This document shows positions 8,063 to 16,822 of a stretch of 64,000 nt of DNA, piece by piece. The notes beneath the pieces are model-generated. The model did no database searches and was not told where the DNA came from. It was given only the letters and a program-made list of their open reading frames with translations. The DNA lies in the NCBI RefSeq assembly GCF_001693415.1, contig NZ_MAKX01000001.1, positions 948,047 through 1,012,046 on the forward strand, read 5' to 3'. Position 1 is the stretch's first letter, and every line of letters starts with the position of its first letter. This DNA comes from Tenacibaculum soleae (GTDB taxonomy: Bacteria > Bacteroidota > Bacteroidia > Flavobacteriales > Flavobacteriaceae). The translations under genes and the position numbers were made by a program.

Positions 8063-8587
8063 ATGAAATGGTTGGTAATACTTAGTGTTTTTTTATGTAT
8101 GAATGATGAAATTATAATTTTTGATAAAAATAGTAGTAACCAAAATTGGTACATAACTAATGATGACGTTATGGGAGGAGTATCTAACTCTTCAATGAAG
8201 CTTGATGAAGAAAAAAAGATGATTTTTTCTGGTAATGTTTCTTTAGATAATAATGGCGGATTTGCAATGACTCGATTGCCCGTGAATATTAATTTTAATA
8301 CGAAAAAAACTAAAGTTGTTCTCAAGCTAAAAGGAGACGGTAAAAAATATCAGTTTAGAATTAAAGCTAAAAATAATCAGCGATTTTGGTACATCCAATC
8401 TTTTCAAACATCAAAAAGTACAGAAGAAATAGAATTACCATTAAATAAATTTTATGCTTCTTTTAGAGGTTATAAATTAAATGTTGACAATTTTTCGGCA
8501 ACTACAATAACCGAAATAGCTATTCTGATAGGGAATAAAAAGAATGAAAATTTTAAACTATCAATAGAAAAAATAGCACTTAAATAA
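8063..8587 (+). CDS. CIA30-like beta-sandwich protein
   Basis: A 174-residue protein matching the CIA30 family (complex I intermediate-associated protein 30, PF08547): WYITNDDVMGGVSNS, FSGNVSLDNNGGFA and VLKLKGDGKKYQFRIK are the diagnostic segments. Bacterial members are galactose-binding-like beta sandwiches of unknown function and recur in photolyase islands. The first ~14 residues are hydrophobic (MKWLVILSVFLCM) and may be a weak signal sequence. The gene starts 11 bases after the SDR stop and its stop abuts the glutathione peroxidase ATG. Confidence 0.8.
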   Translation: MKWLVILSVFLCMNDEIIIFDKNSSNQNWYITNDDVMGGVSNSSMKLDEEKKMIFSGNVSLDNNGGFAMTRLPVNINFNTKKTKVVLKLKGDGKKYQFRIKAKNNQRFWYIQSFQTSKSTEEIELPLNKFYASFRGYKLNVDNFSATTITEIAILIGNKKNENFKLSIEKIALK

Positions 8588-9130
8588 ATGAAAACATTAA
8601 AAATAACTATACTTATGGCATTATTTAGTTTTTTAGGAAACGCACAAACTGTAGCATCTAAAGAGTCTTTGTATGATATAAAGATTGAAGGAATTGATGG
8701 GAAACAATTAGATCTTAACCAATACAAAGGAAAAAAAATATTATTCGTTAATGTAGCTTCTAAATGCGGATTTACAAAGCAATATGATGGTTTACAAGAG
8801 TTGTACGCTAAGCACAAAGATAAATTAGTAGTTATAGGTTTGCCATGTAACCAATTTGGTGGTCAAGAACCGGGTAAAGAATCAGAGATACAATCATTTT
8901 GTCGTTTAAATTACGGCGTAGATTTTCCTCTGACCGAAAAAATTGATGTTAAAGGAGATAAGCAACATTCATTATACCAATGGTTAACACAAAAAAGTAA
9001 GAACGGTAAAATGAATTCTTCAGTAAAATGGAATTTTCAAAAGTATTTAGTAGATGAAGAGGGAAGATTTATTGATGTTTTCTATTCAACCACAAAGCCT
9101 ATGAGTTCAAAAATTACAAAACTATTATAA
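8588..9130 (+). CDS. Glutathione peroxidase-family thiol peroxidase, exported
   Basis: A 180-residue GPx-like peroxidase of the Cys type. The peroxidatic Cys is in VASKCGFTKQYDGLQ, the Gln in GLPCNQFGGQEPG, and the Trp in WNFQKYLVD, giving the full Cys-Gln-Trp triad. The second Cys in LPCNQ is the usual resolving position region for thioredoxin-dependent enzymes. The N-terminus MKTLKITILMALFSFLGNA is a Sec signal with probable cleavage after NAQ, so it acts in the periplasm. It abuts CIA30 upstream and DUF2452 downstream with no spacing, consistent with protection against photo-oxidative peroxides. Confidence 0.9.
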   Translation: MKTLKITILMALFSFLGNAQTVASKESLYDIKIEGIDGKQLDLNQYKGKKILFVNVASKCGFTKQYDGLQELYAKHKDKLVVIGLPCNQFGGQEPGKESEIQSFCRLNYGVDFPLTEKIDVKGDKQHSLYQWLTQKSKNGKMNSSVKWNFQKYLVDEEGRFIDVFYSTTKPMSSKITKLL

Positions 9131-9529
9131 ATGGAAAAAAAACCAGACAATGTAGTTTTTAACAGTGATACTAATACTTATGATGCGTTTTTAAAACCGT
9201 ATGCAACTAGTTTTACAGCTCCGGCAATAAAAGCAGGAAATGCTGTAAACTGGAAAAATCAACAAATTAAAAAAGCAAATTCTCAATTTTATACGATTTT
9301 TAATGAAATAAAAGAGCAGTATAACGCTTTACAAAAGCAGCATCAATACAACGAGATTATTTATAATGCTAAGTTTAATTTTCAACCAATTGTTGGAGAG
9401 CTATATCATTTGTACAAAAGGAAAAATCAAGAGTTCTTTCTTTCGATATTAGCTCCTGAAGAATGTAATTTTAATTTCGTAGGAAGCTTTCAATTAAACT
9501 CAGATCAAATCTGGATGAAAAAACAATAA
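9131..9529 (+). CDS. DUF2452 family protein
   Basis: A 132-residue soluble protein beginning KPDNVVFNSDTNTYDAFLKP and containing YNAKFNFQPIVGELYHLYKR and FLSILAPEECN, which match DUF2452. The family is of unknown function and is frequently linked to photolyase and SRPBCC genes. It starts directly at the end of the glutathione peroxidase gene and is followed after one base by the SRPBCC gene, so it is within one operon. Confidence 0.8.
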   Translation: MEKKPDNVVFNSDTNTYDAFLKPYATSFTAPAIKAGNAVNWKNQQIKKANSQFYTIFNEIKEQYNALQKQHQYNEIIYNAKFNFQPIVGELYHLYKRKNQEFFLSILAPEECNFNFVGSFQLNSDQIWMKKQ

Positions 9530-9530
9530 A

Positions 9531-10016
9531 ATGATTCATTTTAAAAAACACTCTGGTATTTATACACTAACAGCCAAACAAACTATAGATGTTTCTTTAG
9601 AAAAGGCATGGGGCTTTTTTAGTTCGCCAGAAAATTTAGAAAAAATAACGCCACCTCACATGGGGTTTAAAATAACAACCAAAGTTGATAAAAAAGCATA
9701 TGCTGGCCAAATAATCACTTATAAAGTTGGAATTTTACCAGGAATTAAATTGAGTTGGGTAACAGAAATCACTCAAGTAAAAGACAAAGAATTTTTTATA
9801 GATGAGCAACGTTTTGGACCATACAAAATGTGGCATCATGAACATTGGTTTAAAGAATTGCCAAACGGAAAAACCTTAATGGAAGATAAAATTTCATATA
9901 AAATTCCGTTTGGTTTTTTAGGACATATAGCGCAAGCAATATTTATAAAAAAACAATTAAAAGGGATTTTTGAGCATCGTTTTGTAACTTTAGAAAAACT
10001 ATTTAATGGAAAGTAA
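9531..10016 (+). CDS. SRPBCC/START-like ligand-binding protein
   Basis: A 161-residue protein with the helix-grip (SRPBCC) opening: TLTAKQTIDVSLEKAWGFFS, then SPENLEKITPPHMGFKI. It ends with the long helix region GIFEHRFVTLEKLF. Such proteins bind a small hydrophobic or pterin-like ligand; the ligand is unknown. Members of this SRPBCC group commonly sit directly upstream of photolyase genes. Here the 3' end overlaps the CPD photolyase by 11 bases in another frame, strongly suggesting coupled expression. Confidence 0.85.
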   Translation: MIHFKKHSGIYTLTAKQTIDVSLEKAWGFFSSPENLEKITPPHMGFKITTKVDKKAYAGQIITYKVGILPGIKLSWVTEITQVKDKEFFIDEQRFGPYKMWHHEHWFKELPNGKTLMEDKISYKIPFGFLGHIAQAIFIKKQLKGIFEHRFVTLEKLFNGK

Positions 10017-11292
10017 AATATCTTTTTTTTGGTTTCGTAGAGATTTACGATTAGAAGACAACAAAGGTTTATCAGAAGCTTTAAAAGCTGGAAGTAAAGT
10101 AATTCCTGTATTTATTTTTGATGAAGAAATTTTAGATAAACTGCCTAAAGATGATGCACGAATCTCATTTATTTACAGAGCTTTAAATACGATTGATGAA
10201 AAATTAAAATTACAAAAATCTTCGTTATTAATTGAAAAAGGAAGTCCTATTGAGGTTTGGAAAAAGTTATCTAATGTTTACCAAATTGAAGCTGTTTATA
10301 CAAATAAAGATTACGAACCTTATGCTATAAAAAGAGATGCGAAAGTTGATGAGGTTTTAGCGTCTAAAAATATTCAGTTTAAAACTTTTAAAGACCAAGT
10401 AATTTTTGAAGAAACTGAAATTGTAAAAAATGATGGTTTGCCTTACACTGTTTTTACTCCTTATAAAAACAAATGGTTGCAGCATTTTTCAGAAGAAAAA
10501 GACACAGAAGAATATAAAATTGAGTTTCATAATTTTCATCAATTCAATGCCGATTTTCCAAGTTTAGAAACAATCGGTTTTCAAGAAAGTTCTATCAAAG
10601 TAAAACCATATAATTTATCAAATTTAGATGAGTATGATACTGTAAGAGATTTTCCATCGCAAGATAAAACATCTTACTTATCACCGTATTTTCGTTTTGG
10701 TTTGGTAAGTGTACGTAAAATGGTGCGTTTTGCTTTAAACACTAATGCTACTTTTTTAAGTGAGTTGATTTGGAGAGAGTTCTTCATGCAAATTCTATTT
10801 CATTTTCCAAAAGTGGTAACTAATAATTTTCGTCAAAAATATGATGCTGTTCCTTGGAGAAATAATGAAGAAGAGTTTAAGAAATGGTGCAAAGGAGAAA
10901 CAGGATATCCAATGGTTGATGCAGGTATGCGACAACTAAATAAAACAGGCTATATGCACAATCGTGTACGAATGATTACAGCAGGTTTTTTGTGTAAACA
11001 TTTGTTAATTGATTGGCGTTGGGGAGAAGCATATTTTGCTGAGAAGTTATTAGACTATGAGCTATCTGCAAATAATGGAAATTGGCAGTGGGCAGCAGGT
11101 ACAGGCTGCGATGCGGCACCGTATTTTAGAGTTTTTAATCCAGAAGCACAGTTAAAAAAGTTTGATAAAGATTTACAATATATTAGAAAATGGGTTGAAG
11201 ATTTTGATGAACTAACATACCCACAACCAATGGTTGAACATAAACTAGCAAGAGAAAGAGCGATTGCAACTTATAAAAAAGCATTAAATTAA
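10006..11292 (+). CDS. phrB: Class I deoxyribodipyrimidine (CPD) photolyase
   Basis: A 428-residue photolyase repairing cyclobutane pyrimidine dimers with FADH- and blue light. The antenna domain starts KISFFWFRRDLRLEDNKGL. The FAD domain has ELIWREFFMQILFHFP, GETGYPMVDAGMRQLNKTGY, MHNRVRMITAGFLCKHLL and NNGNWQWAAGTGCDAAPY, including the Asn and Trp residues expected for repair activity. At 428 residues it is slightly shorter than the E. coli enzyme (about 470). It is the last gene of the island and is followed by repeats and a strong hairpin terminator. Of the four paralogues this is the best candidate for bulk CPD repair. Confidence 0.95.
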   Translation: MESKISFFWFRRDLRLEDNKGLSEALKAGSKVIPVFIFDEEILDKLPKDDARISFIYRALNTIDEKLKLQKSSLLIEKGSPIEVWKKLSNVYQIEAVYTNKDYEPYAIKRDAKVDEVLASKNIQFKTFKDQVIFEETEIVKNDGLPYTVFTPYKNKWLQHFSEEKDTEEYKIEFHNFHQFNADFPSLETIGFQESSIKVKPYNLSNLDEYDTVRDFPSQDKTSYLSPYFRFGLVSVRKMVRFALNTNATFLSELIWREFFMQILFHFPKVVTNNFRQKYDAVPWRNNEEEFKKWCKGETGYPMVDAGMRQLNKTGYMHNRVRMITAGFLCKHLLIDWRWGEAYFAEKLLDYELSANNGNWQWAAGTGCDAAPYFRVFNPEAQLKKFDKDLQYIRKWVEDFDELTYPQPMVEHKLARERAIATYKKALN

Positions 11293-11326
11293 GAGCCTAT
11301 TTAATATTAAATATAGACTAAGTTCT

Positions 11327-11412
11327 CGTCATGCTGAATTTAATTCAGCATCGCATAAAGATAATAACTAAAGCAAATTAGGGGGTGAAACAGAAATAAA
11401 TTCAGTTTGACG
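11327..11412. repeat. REP-like inverted-repeat element
   Basis: The element starts CGTCATGCTGAA and ends TTCAGTTTGACG, so its outer ends are imperfect inverted copies. The left arm is itself a palindrome (ATGCTGAATTTAATTCAGCAT, 11331-11351, with a one-base centre). It resembles the GTCATGCTGAA...TTCAGCATGAC dispersed repeats I know from many Bacteroidota intergenic regions. Only one copy is seen in this window. Confidence 0.5.
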
Positions 11413-11474
11413 ATTCTTTTTTTTAGCTACAAAACATTTTTTAAATCAAATTTAAACAGGCTTAAGTGGAAAAT

Positions 11475-11510
11475 AAAAAGGTTCAAAGAATTAAATCTTT
11501 GAACCTTTTT
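11475..11510. terminator. Bidirectional hairpin terminator (phrB / alaS)
   Basis: A perfect 15-base stem: AAAAAGGTTCAAAGA at 11475-11489 pairs with TCTTTGAACCTTTTT at 11496-11510, with a 6-base loop. The A and T runs at its ends give it a U tract in both directions, fitting the convergent phrB and alaS genes. Confidence 0.85.
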
Positions 11511-11657
11511 AATATTATTTTTATTTGAAGCAATTTCCCGCTTTACGCACTCGCTTTTTTTGAAGAAAAATCAAAAAAGAGCTCAAACAAACGCTTCAAT
11601 CGGGGCTAAACTTATTTATAATTTTTTAGCTGCTATAAAGTATTGTTTGTATTATGA

Positions 11658-14285
11658 TTAAACAATATAGTCTTTCGCTTTTTCTAAAGCTTTCGGAATT
11701 CCGCCTGGGTTTTTACCACCAGCAGTAGCAAAGAAATTTTGTCCACCACCACCACCGTGAATCAGTTTTCCTAGTTCTCTAACTACTTTTCCAGCATCAT
11801 AACCACGTTCTGCAGCTAATTCTTTAGAAATATAACATGTTAACATTGCTTTGTCAGCTTTTTCTGATGAAGCAAAGAATAAAAATAAGTTTTGAAACTC
11901 TTTACCTAAAGCAAAAGCTAAGTTTTTAATTCCGTTAGCATCTAAATCTACTTTAGTTGCTAAAAACTGTACTCCATTTACTTCTTGTAATTGATTTCTT
12001 AATTCACCAGATAAGTTTTGAGCTTTTTCTTTTAATAATTGCTCTACTTGCTTTTTTAAAGCTGCATTTTCATCTTGTAAACTATTTACAGATTTGGCAA
12101 CATCTTTAGGATTTTTTAATAATTGTTTTACCGCAGAAAAGTTACGTTCAACATCCTCAAAATAATTTCCAACAGCAACATTTGTAATCGCTTCAATTCT
12201 TCTGATTCCAGAAGCAACAGCTCCTTCAGATTTAATTTTAAAATACCAAATATCACCAGTTTGTGCTACGTGAGTACCTCCACATAACTCCATAGATTGC
12301 CCAAACTTAATAGCTCTTACAGAATCTCCGTATTTTTCTCCAAATAAAGCAATAGCACCTTCGTCAATAGCTTGTTGCATTGGTATGTTTCTTCTTTCAA
12401 CTAAAGAAAGATTTTCACGAATACGAGCATTTACAAAGTTTTCTATTTCTTGTAATTGATTAGCATCTACTTTAGAAAAATGAGAAAAATCAAAACGTAA
12501 GTGTTTTGGACTTACTAATGATCCTTTTTGTTCAACATGTGTTCCTAAAATAGTACGTAATGCTTGATGTAATAAATGCGTTGCAGTATGATTACTAGCA
12601 GATAAATTTCTAGCTTCTTTGTTTACAACAGCTTTAAATTTTTCAGATAAATTACTAGGTAAGTTTTTAGTGTAGTGAATAATAAGGTTGTTTTCCTTTT
12701 TAGTGTTAACTACATATATAACATCACCGTTAGCTGTTTCTATGTAACCTACATCACCAACTTGCCCTCCACCTTCAGGATAAAAAGGTGTCATATTAAA
12801 TACCAATTGGTATTGCTCGCCATCTTTTTTTGTAGTTACTTTTCTGTAACGTGTTAACTTAACATCGGCAGTTAAAGTGTCGTAACCTATAAACTCTTCC
12901 TCATCATCTTCTATTAAAACATTCCAATCGTCAGTTTCAATCGCAGTTGCAGCTCTTCCTCTATCTTGTTGCTCTTTTAAAGCTGTTTTATATTCTTCTT
13001 CATTGTAGCTAAATCCTTTTTCAGATAAAACTAAAGCCGTTAAATCTTCAGGAAAACCATAAGTATCTTTTAGTTCAAATACCTTTTTTCCAGAAATTAA
13101 TTTATCAGCAGCATTAGCAGTTATCGTATCTAATAAAAGCAAACCTTGTTCTAATGTTTTTAAGAAAGAATGCTCTTCTTCTTTAATAACATTATGCGCT
13201 AACTGTTCCTGTGCTTTTATTTCAGGGAAAGCATCTCCCATTTGTGCACTTAACGTTTCTACTAATTTGTAGATAAAAGGCTCTTTTTGGTTTAAAAAAG
13301 TAAAACCATAACGAATAGCTCTTCTTAATATTCTTCTAATAACATAACCAGCCCCAGTATTACTTGGTAACTGACCATCGGCAATAGAAAATGCTACAGC
13401 ACGAACATGATCGGCAATAACACGAATTGCAATGTCAGTTTCGTCTCCAGAAACGGTAGTATCTTCATATTTTACACCTGTAATGGTTTCGATTTCTCTA
13501 ATAATCGGTGTAAATACATCCGTATCGTAATTAGATTGCACACCTTGCAATGCCATACATAAACGTTCAAATCCCATACCGGTATCAATATGTGTTGATG
13601 GTAAGTTTTCTAAACTTCCGTTTGCTTTACGGTTGTACTGCATAAAAACTAAGTTCCATACTTCAACAACATGTGGGTGATCTAAATTAACCAGTGATGC
13701 ACCCGATACTTTTGCTTTTTCTTCCGCAGAGCGGATATCTATATGAATTTCTGAACAAGGTCCACAAGGTCCTTGCGCTCCCATCTCCCAGAAATTATCT
13801 TTTTTATTACCTAATAAGATACGATCTTCAGCGATGTATTGTTTCCAAATATCATAAGCTTCAGTATCTTTTTTTAATCCTTCTTTTTCGTCGCCTTCAA
13901 AAATAGTAACATATAAAATGTCTTTATCTATTTTATATACTTCAGTAAGTAACTCCCAAGCCCAAGCAATGGCTTCTTTTTTAAAATAATCACCAAAAGA
14001 CCAATTTCCAAGCATTTCAAATAATGTATGATGATACGTATCTTTACCAACCTCTTCTAAATCATTATGTTTTCCAGAAACACGCAAGCATTTTTGAGAA
14101 TCGGCAACCCTACTACTTACAACTTTTTTTTGTCCTAAAAAATATTCTTTAAAAGGTACCATCCCTGCATTAACAAACATTAAAGTAGGGTCATTTTTTA
14201 ATACCATTGGTGCAGACGGAACTATATTATGGTTTTTAGATTTATAAAATTCTAAAAATTTTGATCTTATTTCTTGAGATTTCAT
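11658..14285 (-). CDS. alaS: Alanyl-tRNA synthetase
   Basis: A full-length 875-residue class II synthetase charging tRNA-Ala. It starts [19 protein letters not shown], with motif 1/2 regions ([30 protein letters not shown]). The editing domain has the zinc/water-binding HTATHLLH and CGGTH motifs, and the C-Ala domain ends [19 protein letters not shown]. Residue order and length match bacterial AlaS. It is transcribed divergently from the M23 peptidase gene, a common order in flavobacteria, and terminates at the hairpin at 11475. Confidence 0.98.
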   Translation of the reverse strand: MKSQEIRSKFLEFYKSKNHNIVPSAPMVLKNDPTLMFVNAGMVPFKEYFLGQKKVVSSRVADSQKCLRVSGKHNDLEEVGKDTYHHTLFEMLGNWSFGDYFKKEAIAWAWELLTEVYKIDKDILYVTIFEGDEKEGLKKDTEAYDIWKQYIAEDRILLGNKKDNFWEMGAQGPCGPCSEIHIDIRSAEEKAKVSGASLVNLDHPHVVEVWNLVFMQYNRKANGSLENLPSTHIDTGMGFERLCMALQGVQSNYDTDVFTPIIREIETITGVKYEDTTVSGDETDIAIRVIADHVRAVAFSIADGQLPSNTGAGYVIRRILRRAIRYGFTFLNQKEPFIYKLVETLSAQMGDAFPEIKAQEQLAHNVIKEEEHSFLKTLEQGLLLLDTITANAADKLISGKKVFELKDTYGFPEDLTALVLSEKGFSYNEEEYKTALKEQQDRGRAATAIETDDWNVLIEDDEEEFIGYDTLTADVKLTRYRKVTTKKDGEQYQLVFNMTPFYPEGGGQVGDVGYIETANGDVIYVVNTKKENNLIIHYTKNLPSNLSEKFKAVVNKEARNLSASNHTATHLLHQALRTILGTHVEQKGSLVSPKHLRFDFSHFSKVDANQLQEIENFVNARIRENLSLVERRNIPMQQAIDEGAIALFGEKYGDSVRAIKFGQSMELCGGTHVAQTGDIWYFKIKSEGAVASGIRRIEAITNVAVGNYFEDVERNFSAVKQLLKNPKDVAKSVNSLQDENAALKKQVEQLLKEKAQNLSGELRNQLQEVNGVQFLATKVDLDANGIKNLAFALGKEFQNLFLFFASSEKADKAMLTCYISKELAAERGYDAGKVVRELGKLIHGGGGGQNFFATAGGKNPGGIPKALEKAKDYIV

Positions 14286-14358
14286 ACGATTTGAGCTCGA
14301 AATTTTGTTAAATAATCATTAAAAAACAACTAAAGAAAAGTAGTTTTAAAACATTTTG

Positions 14359-14366
14359 TAAATTTG
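14359..14366 (+). promoter_or_regulatory. Candidate -7 box TAAATTTG upstream of the M23 peptidase
   Basis: TAAATTTG matches the Bacteroidota TAnnTTTG consensus in the 152-base divergent region between alaS and the M23 gene. It would give a leader of about 68 bases to the ATG at 14438. No TTG -33 box is seen at ideal spacing, so support is moderate. Confidence 0.4.
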
Positions 14367-14437
14367 TGTGTTTCCAAACATAACCCCTTAAATAAAGTTG
14401 CTTGTTTAACGAGCACAAAAATAGTACATTTAGCATT

Positions 14438-15406
14438 ATGGCGAAAGTAAAATATTATTACGATCCCGAGACGTTGTCGTATCGAAAAATAGAGTCAAAA
14501 AAAAGCGAAACATTTAAAAAGTCTTTCTTAGGAATTGCTGGAACTTTGTTAATAGCCTTTTTTGGATTTATTGGGTTTAGCCAATTTTTAATGTCGCCGA
14601 ATGAGCGAGCGCAAAAAAGAGAATTAGAAAACTTTAAGTTGCATACAGAGTTAATGTCTAAAGAATTAGGCGTGTTATCTGAAAGGTTAGCTGAATTACA
14701 AGAAAGAGACGACAATATATATAGAACTTATTTTGAGGCAAGCCCAATACCTGACGAGCAACGTAAAGCAGGTTTTGGAGGAGTAAATAGGTATAAGCAT
14801 TTAGAGGGATTTAAGAATAGCGCAATGATTACTAAGGTAACCAGAGATATTGAAATTTTATCAAAACAAATGGTGGTGCAATCAAAATCATTAGATGAAA
14901 TTGTTTCTTTAGCAAAAGAAAAGGAAAAAATGTTGGCTTCAATACCTGCAATTCAGCCTGTTAAAAATGAAGATTTAAAAAGAATGGCTTCTGGTTATGG
15001 TATGCGATTACATCCGATTTTAAAATCGTGGAAAATGCATAACGGAATGGATTTTACCGCACCAAAAGGAACTCCGATTTTTGCTTCAGGAAATGGCGTC
15101 ATAAAAAAAGCACATCGAAGCGCAACTTTTGGAAAAGTAGTATACATAGAGCATGGTTACGGGTATCAAACTATTTACGCACACATGAGTAAAATGGCAG
15201 TAACAAAAGGGCAAAAAGTTAAACGTGGTGATATTATTGGTTACGTAGGTAATACTGGACGTTCAGCAGCTGCGCATTTACATTATGAAGTGCATAAAAA
15301 CGGAAGGCCTGTAAATCCTATTTATTATTATTACGGCGATTTAACTCCAGAAGAGTTTATAGCGATGCAAAAAGCGTCACAACAAAAAGGACAATCATAC
15401 GATTAA
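14438..15406 (+). CDS. M23 family metallopeptidase (murein endopeptidase type), membrane-anchored
   Basis: A 322-residue protein from the ATG at 14438. A TTG 36 bases upstream is open, but MAKVKYYYDPETLSYRKIE is the conserved family start. One membrane segment (about FLGIAGTLLIAFFGFIGFSQF) is followed by a coiled-coil stretch. The LytM/M23 domain has YGMRLHPILKSWKMHNGMDF, then HGYGYQTIYAHMS and AHLHYEVHKNG, which supply the His/Asp zinc ligands (HxxxD, HxH). It likely cuts peptidoglycan peptide crosslinks or regulates such enzymes in the periplasm. It sits 15 bases before the MerR gene. Confidence 0.92.
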   Translation: MAKVKYYYDPETLSYRKIESKKSETFKKSFLGIAGTLLIAFFGFIGFSQFLMSPNERAQKRELENFKLHTELMSKELGVLSERLAELQERDDNIYRTYFEASPIPDEQRKAGFGGVNRYKHLEGFKNSAMITKVTRDIEILSKQMVVQSKSLDEIVSLAKEKEKMLASIPAIQPVKNEDLKRMASGYGMRLHPILKSWKMHNGMDFTAPKGTPIFASGNGVIKKAHRSATFGKVVYIEHGYGYQTIYAHMSKMAVTKGQKVKRGDIIGYVGNTGRSAAAHLHYEVHKNGRPVNPIYYYYGDLTPEEFIAMQKASQQKGQSYD

Positions 15407-15421
15407 TTTGAATTTGTTAAG

Positions 15422-15751
15422 ATGTATGTAGAATTACCTGAAAAGAGATATTATAAAATAGGTGAAGTATCTAAAGCATTTGGCGTAAATGTATCTTTAA
15501 TTCGTTTTTGGGAACAAGAGTTTGAGGTAATTAAACCAAAAAAAAATGCCAAAGGAAATCGTTTATTTACTAAAGAAGATGTTGATAATTTTAAATTAAT
15601 TTTTAACTTAGTAAAAGAAAGAGGGTTTACTTTAGAAGGGGCAAAACAAAAATTAAAAAGAAATCCTGAAGATGTTATTAATAAACATGAAGTTATTAGT
15701 AGATTAGAAAAAGTAAAAGCCGAATTACAAAAAATCAAAAATCAATTATAA
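15422..15751 (+). CDS. MerR family transcriptional regulator
   Basis: A 109-residue protein with an N-terminal MerR-type winged HTH: YYKIGEVSKAFGVNVSLIRF, then WEQEF, and the wing/second helix NRLFTKEDVDNFKLIFNLVK. A C-terminal coiled-coil (VISRLEKVKAELQKIKNQL) mediates dimerisation. No ligand-binding domain or metal-binding cysteines are present. The gene regularly follows the M23 peptidase and precedes lemA in flavobacteria; its targets are unknown. It has no cobalamin domain, so it is not the CarH/LitR-type regulator proposed for the photolyase operator. Confidence 0.9.
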   Translation: MYVELPEKRYYKIGEVSKAFGVNVSLIRFWEQEFEVIKPKKNAKGNRLFTKEDVDNFKLIFNLVKERGFTLEGAKQKLKRNPEDVINKHEVISRLEKVKAELQKIKNQL

Positions 15752-15764
15752 AAAAACAGAAATT

Positions 15765-16373
15765 ATGAAAAAATGGTTAGTGCCTTTAGTTATTGTTGGA
15801 ATCATTGTATTTGCAATCTTTAAATGGGTAGTTGGATTTAATAATACAGCAGTAAGATTAAATGAAAATATTGCAGAAGCTTGGGGTAATGTAGAAACAG
15901 CTTACCAACGAAGAAGTGATTTAATAGGTAACTTAGTAAAAACCGTACAAGGAGCTGCTGATTTTGAAAAATCAACACTTACTGAAGTTATTAATGCAAG
16001 AGCCAAAGCAACCTCAATGAATATTGACCCTTCAAAAATAACACCACAACAATTAGCCGAATTTAATAAAGTTCAAGGAGGTTTAAGTGGTGCTTTAAAA
16101 AGTTTACTGGTAACAGTAGAGCGTTATCCTGATTTAAAAACGAATCAGAATTTCTTAAAATTACAAGACGAATTAGCAAGTACAGAAAATCAGATTCTTA
16201 CAGTTAGAACTCGTTATAACGAGGCTATAAAACCTTATAATAATCACGTAAAAGTATTTCCGAACTCAATCTTAGCAGGATGGTTTGGTTTTGAAGGAAA
16301 ACCTTATTTTGAAGCAGAAGCAGGAGCCGAAAAAGCACCAGATGTTAACTTTGATTTTGGTACTAAAAAATAA
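15765..16373 (+). CDS. LemA family protein
   Basis: A 202-residue LemA-fold protein. It has one N-terminal membrane helix (VPLVIVGIIVFAIFKWVVGF), then the long helical LemA core with NENIAEAWGNVETAYQRRSD, LIGNLVKTVQGAADFEK, and the C-terminal FPNSILAGWFGFEGKPYFEA. The core faces the periplasm. Function is unknown but it is strongly linked to the TPM-domain proteins that follow after 2 and 6 bases, as in many bacteria. Confidence 0.95.
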   Translation: MKKWLVPLVIVGIIVFAIFKWVVGFNNTAVRLNENIAEAWGNVETAYQRRSDLIGNLVKTVQGAADFEKSTLTEVINARAKATSMNIDPSKITPQQLAEFNKVQGGLSGALKSLLVTVERYPDLKTNQNFLKLQDELASTENQILTVRTRYNEAIKPYNNHVKVFPNSILAGWFGFEGKPYFEAEAGAEKAPDVNFDFGTKK

Positions 16374-16375
16374 CA

Positions 16376-16816
16376 ATGTCTAAAGTAGAAGATTTTCTTA
16401 CCCAAAAAGAAGAGCAAGAAATTGTTGCAGCTATTAGAACAGCTGAGTTAAATACTTCTGGCGAAATACGAGTACATATAGAAGCATCCTCAAATAATGA
16501 GGATGCTTTTAATCGTACTTTAGAGGTATTTCATTCTCTAAAAATGTTTGAAACCAAACAAAAGAACGCTGTTTTAATATATGTTGCTGTTGAAGATCAT
16601 CAGTTTGTAATTTACGGAGATGAAGGTATTAATAAAGTTGTACCAACTAATTTTTGGGATACTACAAAAGATGTAATGCAAAATCATTTTAAAAAAGGCG
16701 CTTTTAAAAAAGGTATTGTTGGAGGAATTTTAAAAGCAGGAGAAGAATTAAAAACTCATTTTCCTTGGCAAACTAATGATGTAGATGAATTGTCTAACGA
16801 AATATCTAAAGGATAA
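16376..16816 (+). CDS. TPM domain protein (soluble)
   Basis: A 146-residue TPM (TLP18.3/Psb32/MOLO-1) domain protein without signal peptide: LNTSGEIRVHIEAS, KQKNAVLIYVAVEDHQFVIY, and GDEGINKVVP are typical. It lies 2 bases after lemA and 6 bases before the second TPM gene. Family members have been linked to envelope or photosystem maintenance, but the bacterial role is not settled. Confidence 0.9.
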   Translation: MSKVEDFLTQKEEQEIVAAIRTAELNTSGEIRVHIEASSNNEDAFNRTLEVFHSLKMFETKQKNAVLIYVAVEDHQFVIYGDEGINKVVPTNFWDTTKDVMQNHFKKGAFKKGIVGGILKAGEELKTHFPWQTNDVDELSNEISKG

Positions 16817-16822
16817 ATAATC

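Larger units (their letters stand above)
11293..11657. other. Intergenic stretch between phrB and alaS with repeats and terminator
   Basis: I see no coding potential in these 365 bases between the convergent phrB and alaS genes. They hold an inverted-repeat element (11327-11412), a bidirectional hairpin terminator (11475-11510) and a second repeat-like segment (about 11530-11610) with CCCGCTTTACGC at one end and AATCGGGGCTAA at the other. Such elements are typical of flavobacterial intergenic regions. Confidence 0.6.

Noticed and set aside
15422..15751. The MerR gene as the light regulator of the photolyase island
   Set aside because: It lacks a cobalamin-binding domain and belongs to the conserved M23/MerR/LemA block.
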